Shown one piece after another: positions 25,870 to 35,057 of a DNA stretch of 64,000 bases. The position numbers and the translations under genes are program-made. This DNA is from Hyalangium ruber (GTDB taxonomy: Bacteria > Myxococcota > Myxococcia > Myxococcales > Myxococcaceae), in assembly GCF_034259325.1 (NCBI RefSeq), contig NZ_JAXIVS010000006.1, forward strand, positions 310,001 through 374,000, in the 5' to 3' direction. Numbering within the stretch: position 1 is the stretch's first letter; each line of letters starts with the position of its first letter. Under the pieces are notes generated by a model. It did no database searches and had not been told where the DNA came from. It saw nothing but the letters and a program-made list of their open reading frames with translations.

Positions 25870-26660
25870 GCTGGAGCCTCCTGGGTGAGCAGCTCGAGCT
25901 GCTGGGGCCGGATATCGTGGCGGTCGCGCTGTGTGCCGCGCGCCTGGTGCCGGTTGCCTTCCTGTGCCCGCTCTTGGGCGGGCAAGCCGCGCCGACCACC
26001 GTCAAGCTCTCCCTGGTGCTGAGCCTGTCGCTGTTCCTGCGCCTGGTGGCGGGCGTTGGGCTCTCGACGCCCGTGGAGTCGCCGCTGGTGCTGGGAGCGC
26101 TCGTTCTCAAGGAGCTGGTTTATGGAACCTCCGTGGGGCTCGTCGCGGCCCTACCGTTCGACGCGGCGCGGATGGGAGGGCGTTTCATCGACCTTTTCCG
26201 GGGCACCTCCGCCGAGGCGAGTCTTCCGGTGGCGGGCAGCCGGGAGTCAGCGACAGGGGATGGCCTGTACCAACTGCTCGTCATGCTGGTGGTGACGGGA
26301 GGGCTGTTTCCGGCTGTGGTCTCCGGGTTGCTGCGTGGGTTCGGAGTGGTAGGGCTGGGTGCCTTCGTTCCCTCGGAATCCGCGGCGCTCTTCGTCGTGC
26401 GGCTGGCGGGAGGAGCGATGGCCACGGGACTGGCGGTGGGAGCCCCCATCGCCGCAGCGGCGCTGGCCGTGGACTGCCTCATGGGAATGGCGTCTCGCGC
26501 GGCACCTCAGATGAACCTCCAGGAACTGGGAGCTCCACTGCGAATCCTGGGCGGGGGCGCCATTCTGTGGCTCGGCATTGGAGTGCTCTGCGAGCGGCTG
26601 CTCGCGGGCGTGATGGACTTGGAGGGGACGCTGCTGCTGCTGGGGGAGGCCGCGCGATGA
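25866..26660 (+). CDS. sctT: T3SS export gate protein SctT
   Basis: 264 residues from a GTG overlapping sctS by 4 bp. Polytopic FliR/YscT protein: ARLVPVAFLCPLLGGQAAPT, ALVLKELVYGTSVGLVAALPF and PIAAAALAVDCLMGMASRAAPQMN are family-typical. It completes the SctRST pore with sctR and sctS. The stop overlaps sctU by 4 bp. Confidence 0.93.
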   Translation: MSWSLLGEQLELLGPDIVAVALCAARLVPVAFLCPLLGGQAAPTTVKLSLVLSLSLFLRLVAGVGLSTPVESPLVLGALVLKELVYGTSVGLVAALPFDAARMGGRFIDLFRGTSAEASLPVAGSRESATGDGLYQLLVMLVVTGGLFPAVVSGLLRGFGVVGLGAFVPSESAALFVVRLAGGAMATGLAVGAPIAAAALAVDCLMGMASRAAPQMNLQELGAPLRILGGGAILWLGIGVLCERLLAGVMDLEGTLLLLGEAAR

Positions 26661-27703
26661 GCGAGAAGACGGAGAAACCCACGGCGAAGCGCCTGCGTGA
26701 GGCGCGCCACAAGGGACAGATTCCGCGCAGTCGCCTGCTGTCCTCCAGCGCCGTAACGCTGGGAGGGCTGCTCGGCTTCACCGCCTTTGCACCCGAAGGC
26801 TTCGAGCGACTGAAGGACTGGACCGCCCGGTTGTTCCTGGGGGCGGAGGCCACCGGCGCCTGGGAGGAGGGACTGTGTTTGATGGCGCTCCTGTCGGGTC
26901 CCGCGCTGGGGGGAGCGTTGGTGGCCGCCCTCACCGTGTCCGTGGCCATGGTGGGCTTCGAGCTGAACACGGAGCACCTGACGCCCAAACTGGAGCGCAT
27001 CAACCCCGCAGCGGGCTTCAAGCGCCTCTTCAGCGTGCGCTCGCTGGTGGAGACGGCGAAGGCCCTGGTGGTGGCGGCAGTGGTCGCCGCCATGGTGTGG
27101 AACGAGGTGGAGGAGGCAGGGCCGGACGCACTGCGAGCGGTGTGGCTCGAGGGAACCGCAGGCCTGAGCCACCTGGTAGGGCGCCTTGCGCCCTTGGCTA
27201 CCCGCATCGGCTGCGTGCTGCTGGTCCTGGGCGTGGGGGACTACGCGTTGGCGCGGGTCCGGCACACCAAGGACTTGATGATGACCCGCGAGGAGGTGAA
27301 GCGGGAGTACAAGGAGAGCGAGGGCGATCCGCACCACAAGGCGCAGCGCAAGGCTCTGCACCGCCAGTTCGCGCAGGGCGGTCCGGCACGCGGGGTGCAA
27401 AAGGCCACCGCCGTGGTCGTCAACCCCACGCATATCGCGATCGCGCTCCGTTACGACACCCAGGAGTGTGATGCGCCCTACCTCGTCGCGAAGGGGCGCG
27501 AGGCGGACGCACTCATGCTCCGGCAGGAGGCCCAACGCCGTGCAATCCCGGTGGTTCGGGACGTTCCGCTGGCGCGCAGCCTCATCCACTACGACGTCGG
27601 GGAGCAGATCCCCGAGGAGCTCTACCAGGCCGCGGCCGTCGTGCTGAGGGTGGCGATGGAGTCTCGCGATACGGACAGGAGTCCACGGAGTCGGATGCCA
27701 TGA
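26657..27703 (+). CDS. sctU: T3SS autoprotease switch SctU
   Basis: 348 residues. Begins EKTEKPTAKRLREARHKGQ, the FliB/YscU N-motif, then four membrane helices, the linker EVKREYKESEGDPHHKAQRK and the self-cleavage site NPTH in VVVNPTHIAIALRY. Cleavage between Asn and Pro switches substrate class in flagellar and T3SS relatives. The NPTH motif is intact. It overlaps sctT and sctV by 4 bp. Confidence 0.95.
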   Translation: MSEKTEKPTAKRLREARHKGQIPRSRLLSSSAVTLGGLLGFTAFAPEGFERLKDWTARLFLGAEATGAWEEGLCLMALLSGPALGGALVAALTVSVAMVGFELNTEHLTPKLERINPAAGFKRLFSVRSLVETAKALVVAAVVAAMVWNEVEEAGPDALRAVWLEGTAGLSHLVGRLAPLATRIGCVLLVLGVGDYALARVRHTKDLMMTREEVKREYKESEGDPHHKAQRKALHRQFAQGGPARGVQKATAVVVNPTHIAIALRYDTQECDAPYLVAKGREADALMLRQEAQRRAIPVVRDVPLARSLIHYDVGEQIPEELYQAAAVVLRVAMESRDTDRSPRSRMP

Positions 27704-29775
27704 AGCAGCTCGTTCAGATTCTCTTGAAGGCGCGCAAGTCGTCGGACGTGGTGCTCGCGGTGGCCATGGCCGCGGTGCTGGGCGCCCTGATCATTCCCCT
27801 GCCACCGGCGGTCCTGGACCTGGGGCTCGCGATCAACCTGGCGGCGGCGGTGGCGCTGCTGGTCGCTGCGCTCTACGCCCAGGATGCGCTCAAGGTGACG
27901 GCCTTCCCGACGCTGCTGCTCTTCACCACGCTCTTCCGGCTCGCGCTCAATGTGTCCTCGACGCGGCTCGCGCTGGCCGAGGGGCATGCGGGTGAGGTCA
28001 TCCAGGCGTTCGGGGAGTTTGTCGTGCGAGGGGACTACGTGGTCGGAGCCGTGTTGTTCGCCATCCTCACGCTCGTCCAGTTCCTCGTGGTGGCCAAGGG
28101 CGCCGAGCGCGTCGCGGAGGTCTCCGCGCGCTTCACCCTGGACGCGATGCCGGGCAAGCAGATGTCCATCGATGCGGACCTGCGCGCTGGAGCCATTGAT
28201 CAGGCACAGGCCCGCCAGCGACGGCGCAACCTGGAGCGTGAGTCCCAGATGTTCGGCGCGATGGATGGTGCGATGAAGTTCGTGAAGGGGGATGTCATCG
28301 CAGGGCTCGTCATCGTGGCTGTGAACCTGCTGGGAGGAACCGCCATCGGCGTCCTGCAGCAGGGCATGAGCCTGTCTGAGGCCGCAGCGACCTTCGCCCT
28401 CATCGCCATTGGTGACGGGCTGGTCTCGCAGATCCCCTCGCTGTGCATCGCCGTGGCGGCGGGCCTCGTCGTCACACGGGTGGCATCGGAGAAGGAGGAG
28501 GACTCGCTCGGCTCGGAGATCGGTTCCCAGTTCTTCGGGCAGTCACGGGCGCTCTGGGTCGTCGCGGGACTGTGCGGGGCGCTCTCCCTGATGCCGGGGA
28601 TGCCGTTTCTGACCTTCCTGGGCCTGGGAGCGCTGCTCGGAGGGCTGGCTCATGTGCTCACTCACTTGAAGAAGGCAGTGGCTGAGAAGGAGGCTCGGGT
28701 CGAGAAAGAAGCTCAGTCCTCTGCCGAGGGCTCGGATGCAGGCGCGGCGCCGGCAAGCGCGGCGGCACCGGTAGGTGTCTCGCCACTCACCTTGGACCTC
28801 GCCCCGGATCTGACGCCGCTGGCGCAGGAGCAAGGCGGTGCCTTCGTCCACCAGCAGCTCAACCAGCTTCGCGACGAGGTCTTCTACGAGTTGGGGGTTC
28901 GAGTGCCGGGGATCCGGGTGCGAACCCACGCGGCGTACCTGCCCGCCGGGGGCTACGCCATCCTCGTGGATGAAGTCCCCGCGGGAACCGGCCAGGTGGT
29001 GCCAGGGACCCTCTACGCGCTCTCCCCACCGGACGAGTTGTCGTTCCTCGACGTTCCGCTCGAACCGGCGACGGACCCCGCCACGGGCAAGCCCATCAGC
29101 CGGCTGGCCGAGAGCGGGCGCACGCGGCTGGAAATGGCTCAGGTCCCCATGAAGCGGCCGTCCGAGCTGATCATCCACCACTTCCAAAGCATCCTGCGCG
29201 CCCGCGCCGCGAGTCTGCTGGGAGTCCAGGAAGTACAAGGGCTCCTGGAGGGGCTGGAGGCACAGGCGCCCATGCTGGTGAAGGAGGCGCTCCAGAAAGT
29301 CCCGCTGCCGCTGCTCGCCGAGGTGCTGCGCAAGCTCCTCCAGGAGCGAGTGAGCATCCGGAACATGCGCGCCATCCTGGAGGCGCTCGTCTCTCCCACC
29401 ACCGAGGGGGATGCGACGGCGCTCGCGGAGCGCTGCCGGCAAGCCCTGCACCGCTACCTGAGCCACCGGTTCGCCCCCTCGGGGCCGCTCTTCGCCTACC
29501 TCGTGGATCCCGAAGTGGAGGAGAGCCTTCGGGGCACGGGGCCTCGGGGGCCCGCGCCCGACCCGGAGCGCGTCGCGGAGATCCTCGAAGGGGTCCGGCG
29601 CATCGCCACGGAGGGCAAGGCGGTACTCCTGACGGCGCCGGATGTGCGCAGGACGCTCCGCAGGCTCATCGAGGGAGCTTTCCCCGAGGTGGCGGTGCTG
29701 ACCTACGGCGAACTGGACGTGGATCTGCAGATCCGGCCCCTGGGACGCCTGGCGCCCGTGCCGGTCACCGCATGA
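27700..29775 (+). CDS. sctV: T3SS major export apparatus protein SctV
   Basis: 691 residues. The N-terminal half has about eight membrane helices with the conserved FHIPEP-type loop (FPTLLLFTTLFRLALNVSSTR and the later FTLDAMPGKQMSIDADLRAG). The C-terminal half is the cytosolic ring-forming domain (HHFQSILRARAASLLGVQEV, YRLSHRFAP-type helices). It docks substrates with the ATPase and drives export. It ends the operon; the stop is 6 bp from the convergent IHF gene. No SctN ATPase, SctL stator, secretin or tip protein gene is in the window. Confidence 0.95.
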   Translation: MKQLVQILLKARKSSDVVLAVAMAAVLGALIIPLPPAVLDLGLAINLAAAVALLVAALYAQDALKVTAFPTLLLFTTLFRLALNVSSTRLALAEGHAGEVIQAFGEFVVRGDYVVGAVLFAILTLVQFLVVAKGAERVAEVSARFTLDAMPGKQMSIDADLRAGAIDQAQARQRRRNLERESQMFGAMDGAMKFVKGDVIAGLVIVAVNLLGGTAIGVLQQGMSLSEAAATFALIAIGDGLVSQIPSLCIAVAAGLVVTRVASEKEEDSLGSEIGSQFFGQSRALWVVAGLCGALSLMPGMPFLTFLGLGALLGGLAHVLTHLKKAVAEKEARVEKEAQSSAEGSDAGAAPASAAAPVGVSPLTLDLAPDLTPLAQEQGGAFVHQQLNQLRDEVFYELGVRVPGIRVRTHAAYLPAGGYAILVDEVPAGTGQVVPGTLYALSPPDELSFLDVPLEPATDPATGKPISRLAESGRTRLEMAQVPMKRPSELIIHHFQSILRARAASLLGVQEVQGLLEGLEAQAPMLVKEALQKVPLPLLAEVLRKLLQERVSIRNMRAILEALVSPTTEGDATALAERCRQALHRYLSHRFAPSGPLFAYLVDPEVEESLRGTGPRGPAPDPERVAEILEGVRRIATEGKAVLLTAPDVRRTLRRLIEGAFPEVAVLTYGELDVDLQIRPLGRLAPVPVTA

Positions 29776-29781
29776 GGAAAA

Positions 29782-30126
29782 TCAGAGGTTTCCAGTTCCC
29801 GTGTTGCCCTTGGCGGGGTCCGTCATGTCGGACGGGGCGGACTGTGGGGCCGGGCGGTTGACCCGGTCGCGCAGCTCCTTGCCGGTGCGGAACAGCAGGC
29901 CCCGCTTGGGCTTCACCGGGATGACCTGGCCCGTCTTCGGGTTACGGCCTTGATATCCTTGGTAGTTCTTGACGTGGAAGGCGCCAAGCCCGCGGATTTC
30001 AATGTTCTCGCCGCGGCAGAGAGCCTCCTTCATCGATTCGAAGATCGTCTCGATGGTGGCTTCGGCCTGCTTCTGAGTCACGCCTCGCTTGGAGACGAGG
30101 ATGTTGATCAGGTCGGACTTGAGCAT
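29782..30126 (-). CDS. ihfB: IHF/HU-family DNA-bending protein
   Basis: 114 residues. The DNA-binding arm GRNPKTGQVIPVKP and the end GKELRDRVN are like IHF beta; the start MLKSDLINILVSKRGVTQKQ is family-typical. A short non-conserved tail (about residues 92-114, Pro/Ser/Asp-rich) extends past the normal 90-95. The frame runs upstream to 30345 but the ATG at 30124-30126 fits the family length. It is convergent with sctV. The alpha/beta subunit assignment is not certain. Confidence 0.87.
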   Translation of the reverse strand: MLKSDLINILVSKRGVTQKQAEATIETIFESMKEALCRGENIEIRGLGAFHVKNYQGYQGRNPKTGQVIPVKPKRGLLFRTGKELRDRVNRPAPQSAPSDMTDPAKGNTGTGNL

Positions 30127-30193
30127 CGGACGCTCCCGCAAACCGCGTGACCCCTCAGAAGGAGGGCGCTGTGGCCCGTGATCGAATCTCGAA

Positions 30194-30221
30194 AACATAA
30201 CAGAACACCCAGCTCTTGCAA
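30194..30221 (-). promoter_or_regulatory. Putative sigma-70-type promoter of the IHF gene
   Basis: On the minus strand: TTGCAA (-35, 4 of 6 bases) at 30216-30221, a 16-base spacer, TATGTT (-10, 4 of 6) at 30194-30199, about 70 bases upstream of the IHF start. The AT-rich stretch around it stands out from the GC-rich surroundings. Confidence 0.4.
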
Positions 30222-30260
30222 GACGCCTGGACGGCGAACCTCTTGGAAATCTTACGGATT

Positions 30261-31637
30261 TCAGCCACCGGCCGCCGTGGAGGCGGGGGAGGGGGACTCC
30301 TGGGCCGCCGGGGCGGGGCGAAGGGGCGCCACCAGATCGCTCCACCGGGTGCGCCGCAGCACGTCCGCGGTGGCGCAGTCGGCGGCCTGGAAGAAAGTCT
30401 CCACCTGCTCGAAGCCCGGAGCCCGGGGGCCCGACCAGGTCTCCGGCCCTCCGGTAATCATCACCCCGTGGAGGGCGAGGACCAGGTCCGCCAGGGTCAT
30501 CTCCGCCGGGTCCCTGGCCGGCCGGATGCCCCCTTTGCGTACACGCTCCAGCAACTTCGCGCTCACCATCCGCTCGATGGCGTCATGGACGAAGGACTCG
30601 GGCACACGCAGGCGGGTAGCCAGCTGTCGGGGCAGGGGGGCAGGCTGCCCATCCACCCAGGCCAGGGTGGCCTCCAGGGCGACCCGGGCGGCCACCAGCT
30701 CCAGGGCACGGGGATGGTTGCCGAACGCCCACAGCGAGTCCCGGAAGGCGGCGTGCTCCACCGCGTAGGACAGCCGCGCTCCACAGAGCACCAGCAGCCA
30801 GCTCATGTAGATCCACGCCAGGAACAGCGGGATGGCGCTCAGGGAGCCCCAGAGCTTGTCGTAGCGGAAGATCTGCTCGGCGAACCCCTCGTAGAGCTCC
30901 TTGGCCAGCACCCACCCCAGGCCCGCCATCAGTCCCCCGGCCAGCGCCGAGCGGACGGCCACCTTGGCGTACGGCGTCCAGTAATAGAGGAGCGTCAGGC
31001 CCGTCACCGCGAGCGTGCCCATGGTGACCATGACGATCTGCGGGGCGATGGAGTAGCCCGCGTTGACGATGAGCGCCCGCACCGCGCCCGTGCCCGAGAA
31101 GGAGGCAGCCAGGAAGATCGGCCCCAGCACCAAGAGTCCCAGGTAGATGGCCGCCCGGATGAGGATGGGCCGCTGGCGCCGGATGCCCCAGACCTCGTTG
31201 ACGGTGCCGTCGATGTTGCGCAGCAGCGAGCTGGCCGAGAACAGCAGCGCCAGGAAGCCCACGCTGCCCAGGGCCATGGAGTTGGCCGGGTTCAGGAAGC
31301 CCTCGAGGAACGCGGAGGACTCCTCGCGGATGCCCGGCGCGAGCGCCATGTGGATGGCGGTGCGCATCCGCCGCTCGAAGCCCTCCTGGTGCAGGGTGCG
31401 CAGCAGCACCAGGCCCACGGTGACCAGGGGCACCAGCGAGAAGACGCTGATGTAGGTGAGGGACTCAGCCCGGAGGCTGATGTTCTCGCCCTGGAAGTCG
31501 CGGACCACGGCGCGCCCGGCCAGGTAGACGTCCGTCGCGAAGCGGCCCACGGAGGTCTTCGCCACGGGCTCCCAGGACTTCTGGGCCCAGCCGACCAGCT
31601 TGGTGTGCAGGTTCCGCAAGGGGAGCAGTACGGGCAT
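30261..31637 (-). CDS. YihY/virulence factor BrkB family membrane protein
   Basis: 458 residues from the ATG at 31635-31637; a TTG at 31652 gives an alternative start five codons earlier. A YihY fold with about six membrane helices (SLTYISVFSLVPLVTVGLVL, MALGSVGFLALLFSASSLL, AAIYLGLLVLGPIFLAASFS, LTLLYYWTPYA) and the aligned IDGTVNEVWG loop, then a long cytosolic tail with a winged-helix-like segment. Old names (RNase BN) are wrong for this family and the substrate is unknown. Confidence 0.9.
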   Translation of the reverse strand: MPVLLPLRNLHTKLVGWAQKSWEPVAKTSVGRFATDVYLAGRAVVRDFQGENISLRAESLTYISVFSLVPLVTVGLVLLRTLHQEGFERRMRTAIHMALAPGIREESSAFLEGFLNPANSMALGSVGFLALLFSASSLLRNIDGTVNEVWGIRRQRPILIRAAIYLGLLVLGPIFLAASFSGTGAVRALIVNAGYSIAPQIVMVTMGTLAVTGLTLLYYWTPYAKVAVRSALAGGLMAGLGWVLAKELYEGFAEQIFRYDKLWGSLSAIPLFLAWIYMSWLLVLCGARLSYAVEHAAFRDSLWAFGNHPRALELVAARVALEATLAWVDGQPAPLPRQLATRLRVPESFVHDAIERMVSAKLLERVRKGGIRPARDPAEMTLADLVLALHGVMITGGPETWSGPRAPGFEQVETFFQAADCATADVLRRTRWSDLVAPLRPAPAAQESPSPASTAAGG

Positions 31638-31763
31638 TGGAGGCGGACGCAAGGCTAGTCAAAGCCGCGCCCCTTCGACCAGTCTCCCCCTACGGGGCTT
31701 ACTTGGAGAGCCGCCTGCCGTGCATGACAGCCGACAGGCGGCGCTCCTTACGAGAGGACACGC

Positions 31764-34526
31764 TCAGGAAGCGTCGCCCCCGGAGGGCGTTCCGTTCCCG
31801 CCGTTCGAAGAGGCGGGAGGCGGGGGCGGAGTGCCACCGCCGGAGGAGGAAGGCTCGGTGCCGCCCGTGGGCTGCTGGGGCGGACGCTGGGACTGCTCAC
31901 CCCGGCGCTCCTCGCCACGGCGGTCATCCCGGCGCTCGCCACCCCGGTTGCGGTCACCCCGGTTCTGGTCGCGGTCCGGGCGACGGCCCTCGCGCCGGTC
32001 ACGGTCACCGCCCCGGTCACGCTCGCCGCGTTCCCCACGCTCGCCGCGCTCAGCCCGTTCACCGCGCTCACCGCGCTCACCGCGCTCGCGGTCGCCGCCC
32101 CGGTCACGCTCGCCGCCCCGGTCGCGGTCGCCGCCGCCCCGGTCACGGTCACCACCCCGGTCACGGTCGCCGCCCCGGTCACGGTCACCACCCCGGTCGC
32201 GGTCCCTGCCACCCCGGCGGCCCTGATCCTGACGGTAGCGATCGCCCTGGCCTCCGCCGCTCTCGGGCCGCCGCTGCATCGACAGCTCGCCGTCACCGGA
32301 GCCAGGAGACGAGGCCACCTTGTGCTCGGGGCCCAGGCCGGAGCGGCCGTAGATGTCGTACTGCTCGCGGTGGTAGTTCTGCTGCGCCTTGACCTGGATG
32401 GACTTGTTGTAGCGGTCCATCAGGTGACGAAGCTCCTGGCGCTCCTCGCCCTGGAGCAGCCGCGCCACCTCCGCGCTGCAGTTGATGACCAGCGTGGAGT
32501 CCTTGTAGCCCGGCGCCTCGCGGCGGATCTCCCGGAAGATCTCGTAGCAGACCGTGGTGGCGGTCTTCACGAAGCCCTTGCCGTCGCAGTACGGGCAGTC
32601 CTCGTGCAGCACGCGGCCGATGGACTCGCGCACGCGCTTGCGCGTCATCTCCACCAGGCCCAGCTCGGAGATGCGCAGCACGTTCGTCTTCGCCTTGTCG
32701 CGGCCCAGCGCCTCCTGCAGCGACTTGAAGACCTTGTCCCGGTTCTGCGCCTTCTCCATGTCGATGAAGTCGCAGATGATGATGCCGCCGATGTTGCGCA
32801 GCCGCAGCTGGTAGACGATCTCCTTGGCCGCCTCGACGTTGATCTTGGTGATCGTCTCCTCGAGGCTCTTCTTGCCGACGTAGCGGCCCGAGTTGACGTC
32901 GATGGCGGTGAGCGCCTCGGCCTGGTCGATGATCAGGTAGCCGCCGCTCTTGAGCCACACCTTGCGCTGGGTGGCGCGGTGCATCTCCTGCTCAATCCCG
33001 TAGGCGTCGAAGACGGGCTCGTCGCTCTCGTGCAGCACCACCCGGTCCTTGAGCGCCGGGTCCTGGGCGATGACGAAGGCCTGGATGCGCTCGTACTCCT
33101 CGCGGTCGTCGACGACGAGCTTCTCCACGTCGTGGGCGAACAAGTCGCGCGTGGCGCGCAGGATGAGGTCCAGGTCCGGGTGCAGCAGGCCCGGGCCGCC
33201 GCGCTTCTCATTGCGGCGCACCACCTGGTTCCACACCTCGATGAGGAAGCGGATGTCGGTCTCGAGCTTCTCCTGCGGGACGTTCTCCGCCACGGTGCGG
33301 ACGATGAAGCCCGTTCCGGGTGGGCGCAGCCGGTCGACGATTTCACGCAGCCGCTTGCGCTCCTTCTCGTTGGAGATGCGGCGGCTGATGCCCACGTGGT
33401 CCACCGTGGGCATGAACACCAGGTGACGGCCGGGGATGGAGATGTGCGAGGTGAGGCGGGCGCCCTTGGTGCCGATGGGATCCTTGGAGATCTGGACCAC
33501 CACCTCCTGGCCCACCTTGAGCAAGTCCTCGATGCGCGAGCTCTTGCGGACCTTGGACTTCTCCTCCTTGTCGCGGCGCTGCTGCTCATCGCGCTGGCGC
33601 CGGGCCTTGTCCTTGTCGCGCTGCTCCCGCTCCTTCTCGCGCTCCTTCTGGCGGGCCTCACGCGCCTCGCGGCCCTCGCGCGGGGCGCGGCGCTCACCGG
33701 TGGTGACCTCGGGACGCGGCGTCGCGGCGGAGGCCTCGGCCGACGGGGCAGGGATGATCTCGCCCAGCGCGGTGGCGGCGTGCGGCGGGGGCTCGGGCTG
33801 AGCGGTGAGGTCGGGCGTGGGCTCGGCGGTCTCCGTCGAGACAGCCGCCTCGGGAGCGACAGCCGAAGCCTCGGTCGAAGCGGGGGGAGCGGCCTCGGAA
33901 GCCGTGGCCACGGGAGCCGACTCCGTGGTGGGCTCGAACGCGGCGGCCGGAGGCGGGGGAGGCGTCACGGCCTCCGCCGCCGGAGCCGCGTCAACCACCG
34001 GGCTCTCCACGGCCGGAGCGGCGACGACACTCGGCGACTCGGTGGCCACGGCGGGCTCCGTGCTCGCGGGGGCCGCCACGGCGGCGGGCTCCTGGGAGGG
34101 CGCGGCGGCGGGCTCACCTTGGGGAGGAGCCAGCTCACCGGGGGCCAGCTCCTGCACTTCCAGCTCGACTTCGGCGGCGGCGACCGGACCGTCACCCGCC
34201 GCGGCCTCGGCGGCCTCGGCCTCCGTTTCGGAGGGGACGTCCGGGAAGTCCTCGTGCTCGCCCTCGGTCAGCTCGAACTGGGCGCGCGCGAAGTCCGGGT
34301 CGTAGACGACGTCGCTGACATAAAGGAAAGCGGCCTTTTCGAGCCCGATGTCCACGAAGGCCGCCTGCATGCCCGGGAGCACCCGGACGACGCGGCCCTT
34401 GTAGATGTTACCGACGACGCCTTTGTCCTTCTTACGCTCGAGATAGAACTCCGCGATGTGCCCACCCTCGACGAGGGCGACTCGGGTCTCTCGACCCGCG
34501 GAGTTGATGACAAGGATGCTGCCCAT
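31764..34526 (-). CDS. rne: Ribonuclease E/G with S1-domain insert and Arg/Asp/Gly tail
   Basis: 920 residues from ATG 34524-34526 (MGSILVINSAGRETRVALVE); a further 38-codon upstream extension looks non-coding. The S1 RNA-binding domain starts near 35-75 (GNIYKGRVVRVLPGMQAAFV) but is split by an insert of about 235 residues (90-325), acidic/Ala/Pro-rich then strongly basic, before VGQEVVVQISKDPIGTKGAR. Catalytic region: ALTAIDVNSGRYVG and GGIIICDFIDM (about 540 and 585) carry the Mg-binding Asp residues; CPYCDGKG near 645 is the Zn-link. The C-terminus (about 750-920) is full of RGGDRDR-type repeats. It probably initiates mRNA decay and rRNA processing. Confidence 0.92.
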   Translation of the reverse strand: MGSILVINSAGRETRVALVEGGHIAEFYLERKKDKGVVGNIYKGRVVRVLPGMQAAFVDIGLEKAAFLYVSDVVYDPDFARAQFELTEGEHEDFPDVPSETEAEAAEAAAGDGPVAAAEVELEVQELAPGELAPPQGEPAAAPSQEPAAVAAPASTEPAVATESPSVVAAPAVESPVVDAAPAAEAVTPPPPPAAAFEPTTESAPVATASEAAPPASTEASAVAPEAAVSTETAEPTPDLTAQPEPPPHAATALGEIIPAPSAEASAATPRPEVTTGERRAPREGREAREARQKEREKEREQRDKDKARRQRDEQQRRDKEEKSKVRKSSRIEDLLKVGQEVVVQISKDPIGTKGARLTSHISIPGRHLVFMPTVDHVGISRRISNEKERKRLREIVDRLRPPGTGFIVRTVAENVPQEKLETDIRFLIEVWNQVVRRNEKRGGPGLLHPDLDLILRATRDLFAHDVEKLVVDDREEYERIQAFVIAQDPALKDRVVLHESDEPVFDAYGIEQEMHRATQRKVWLKSGGYLIIDQAEALTAIDVNSGRYVGKKSLEETITKINVEAAKEIVYQLRLRNIGGIIICDFIDMEKAQNRDKVFKSLQEALGRDKAKTNVLRISELGLVEMTRKRVRESIGRVLHEDCPYCDGKGFVKTATTVCYEIFREIRREAPGYKDSTLVINCSAEVARLLQGEERQELRHLMDRYNKSIQVKAQQNYHREQYDIYGRSGLGPEHKVASSPGSGDGELSMQRRPESGGGQGDRYRQDQGRRGGRDRDRGGDRDRGGDRDRGGDRDRGGGDRDRGGERDRGGDRERGERGERGERAERGERGERGERDRGGDRDRREGRRPDRDQNRGDRNRGGERRDDRRGEERRGEQSQRPPQQPTGGTEPSSSGGGTPPPPPASSNGGNGTPSGGDAS
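31990..32215 (-). repeat. 15/18-bp tandem repeats coding (G)GDRDR units
   Basis: Near-identical 15-18 base units, such as CGGTCACGGTCACC on the plus strand, encode GGDRDR and GERGER motifs in the C-terminal tail of the RNase E/G gene. Several are almost identical at DNA level, so the tail length is likely unstable between strains. Confidence 0.85.
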
Positions 34527-35057
34527 GGGCGAATCCTGGACGCGCGCGCGGACGGGCGTGCCCCACCGGACGGGAGGCGACGAGGCCTCGCGCTTCCACG
34601 CGCGCTGCGAGGGGAGAGGGGACCCAGGACCCTCCCGCATGGGCGGACCAGACTCTGGCTCGCGTCTCGCGGGTGGGGGTTGAGGGCACCGCCTGCTCCT
34701 CCGAGTTCATGACGCCTCGCGACCACCGGCACCGTGCCGGGCGAGGCCTTTAACCGACAGCGTTCAAGGTTCCCCCACTCGCGCGGGCCGCCCGCTCCTT
34801 CATTCCACACCCGGTCGGAGCCCATCCGCGGGCGCCTTGGGGGGGTGAAAGGAGACTCGGTGCAACCGGCACGCCCAGGGGAGCCTGGGAACGCAACCCG
34901 TCTCAAAAAGTCACCTGGACATGACGACCCACCAACGCGGGGCGTCATACAACTGCCCAGAAACACATGGAGTTTTTCACGCCTTTAACGGGCATGTAAA
35001 GGCGAGAAGTAGCGAATGTTGTCCCAACGTCAGAGATTGCCCCCCGCTTTCCTGGTT
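34527..35057. other. 531-bp upstream region of the RNase E/G gene
   Basis: No gene is supported here. It probably holds the RNase E/G promoter and 5' leader (transcribed leftward). Notable contents are a GC-rich half near the start codon, an AT-richer stretch around 34920-35020 and the inverted repeat described at 34980-35004. No convincing -35/-10 pair was found. Confidence 0.5.
34980..35004. repeat. 8-bp perfect inverted repeat, 9-base loop
   Basis: CGCCTTTA (34980-34987) pairs with TAAAGGCG (34997-35004) around a 9-base loop. Neither strand has a U-run after the hairpin, so it is not an obvious terminator for the DUF3052 transcript. It could be an operator or leader hairpin. Confidence 0.6.

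Noticed and set aside
31990-32215. CRISPR-like repeats in the RNase E/G tail
   Set aside because: The units are contiguous and code for Gly/Asp/Arg motifs with no spacers.
34980-35004. Terminator for the acylphosphatase-DUF3052 transcript
   Set aside because: On the minus strand the hairpin is followed by GTGAAAAACT, not by a U-run.
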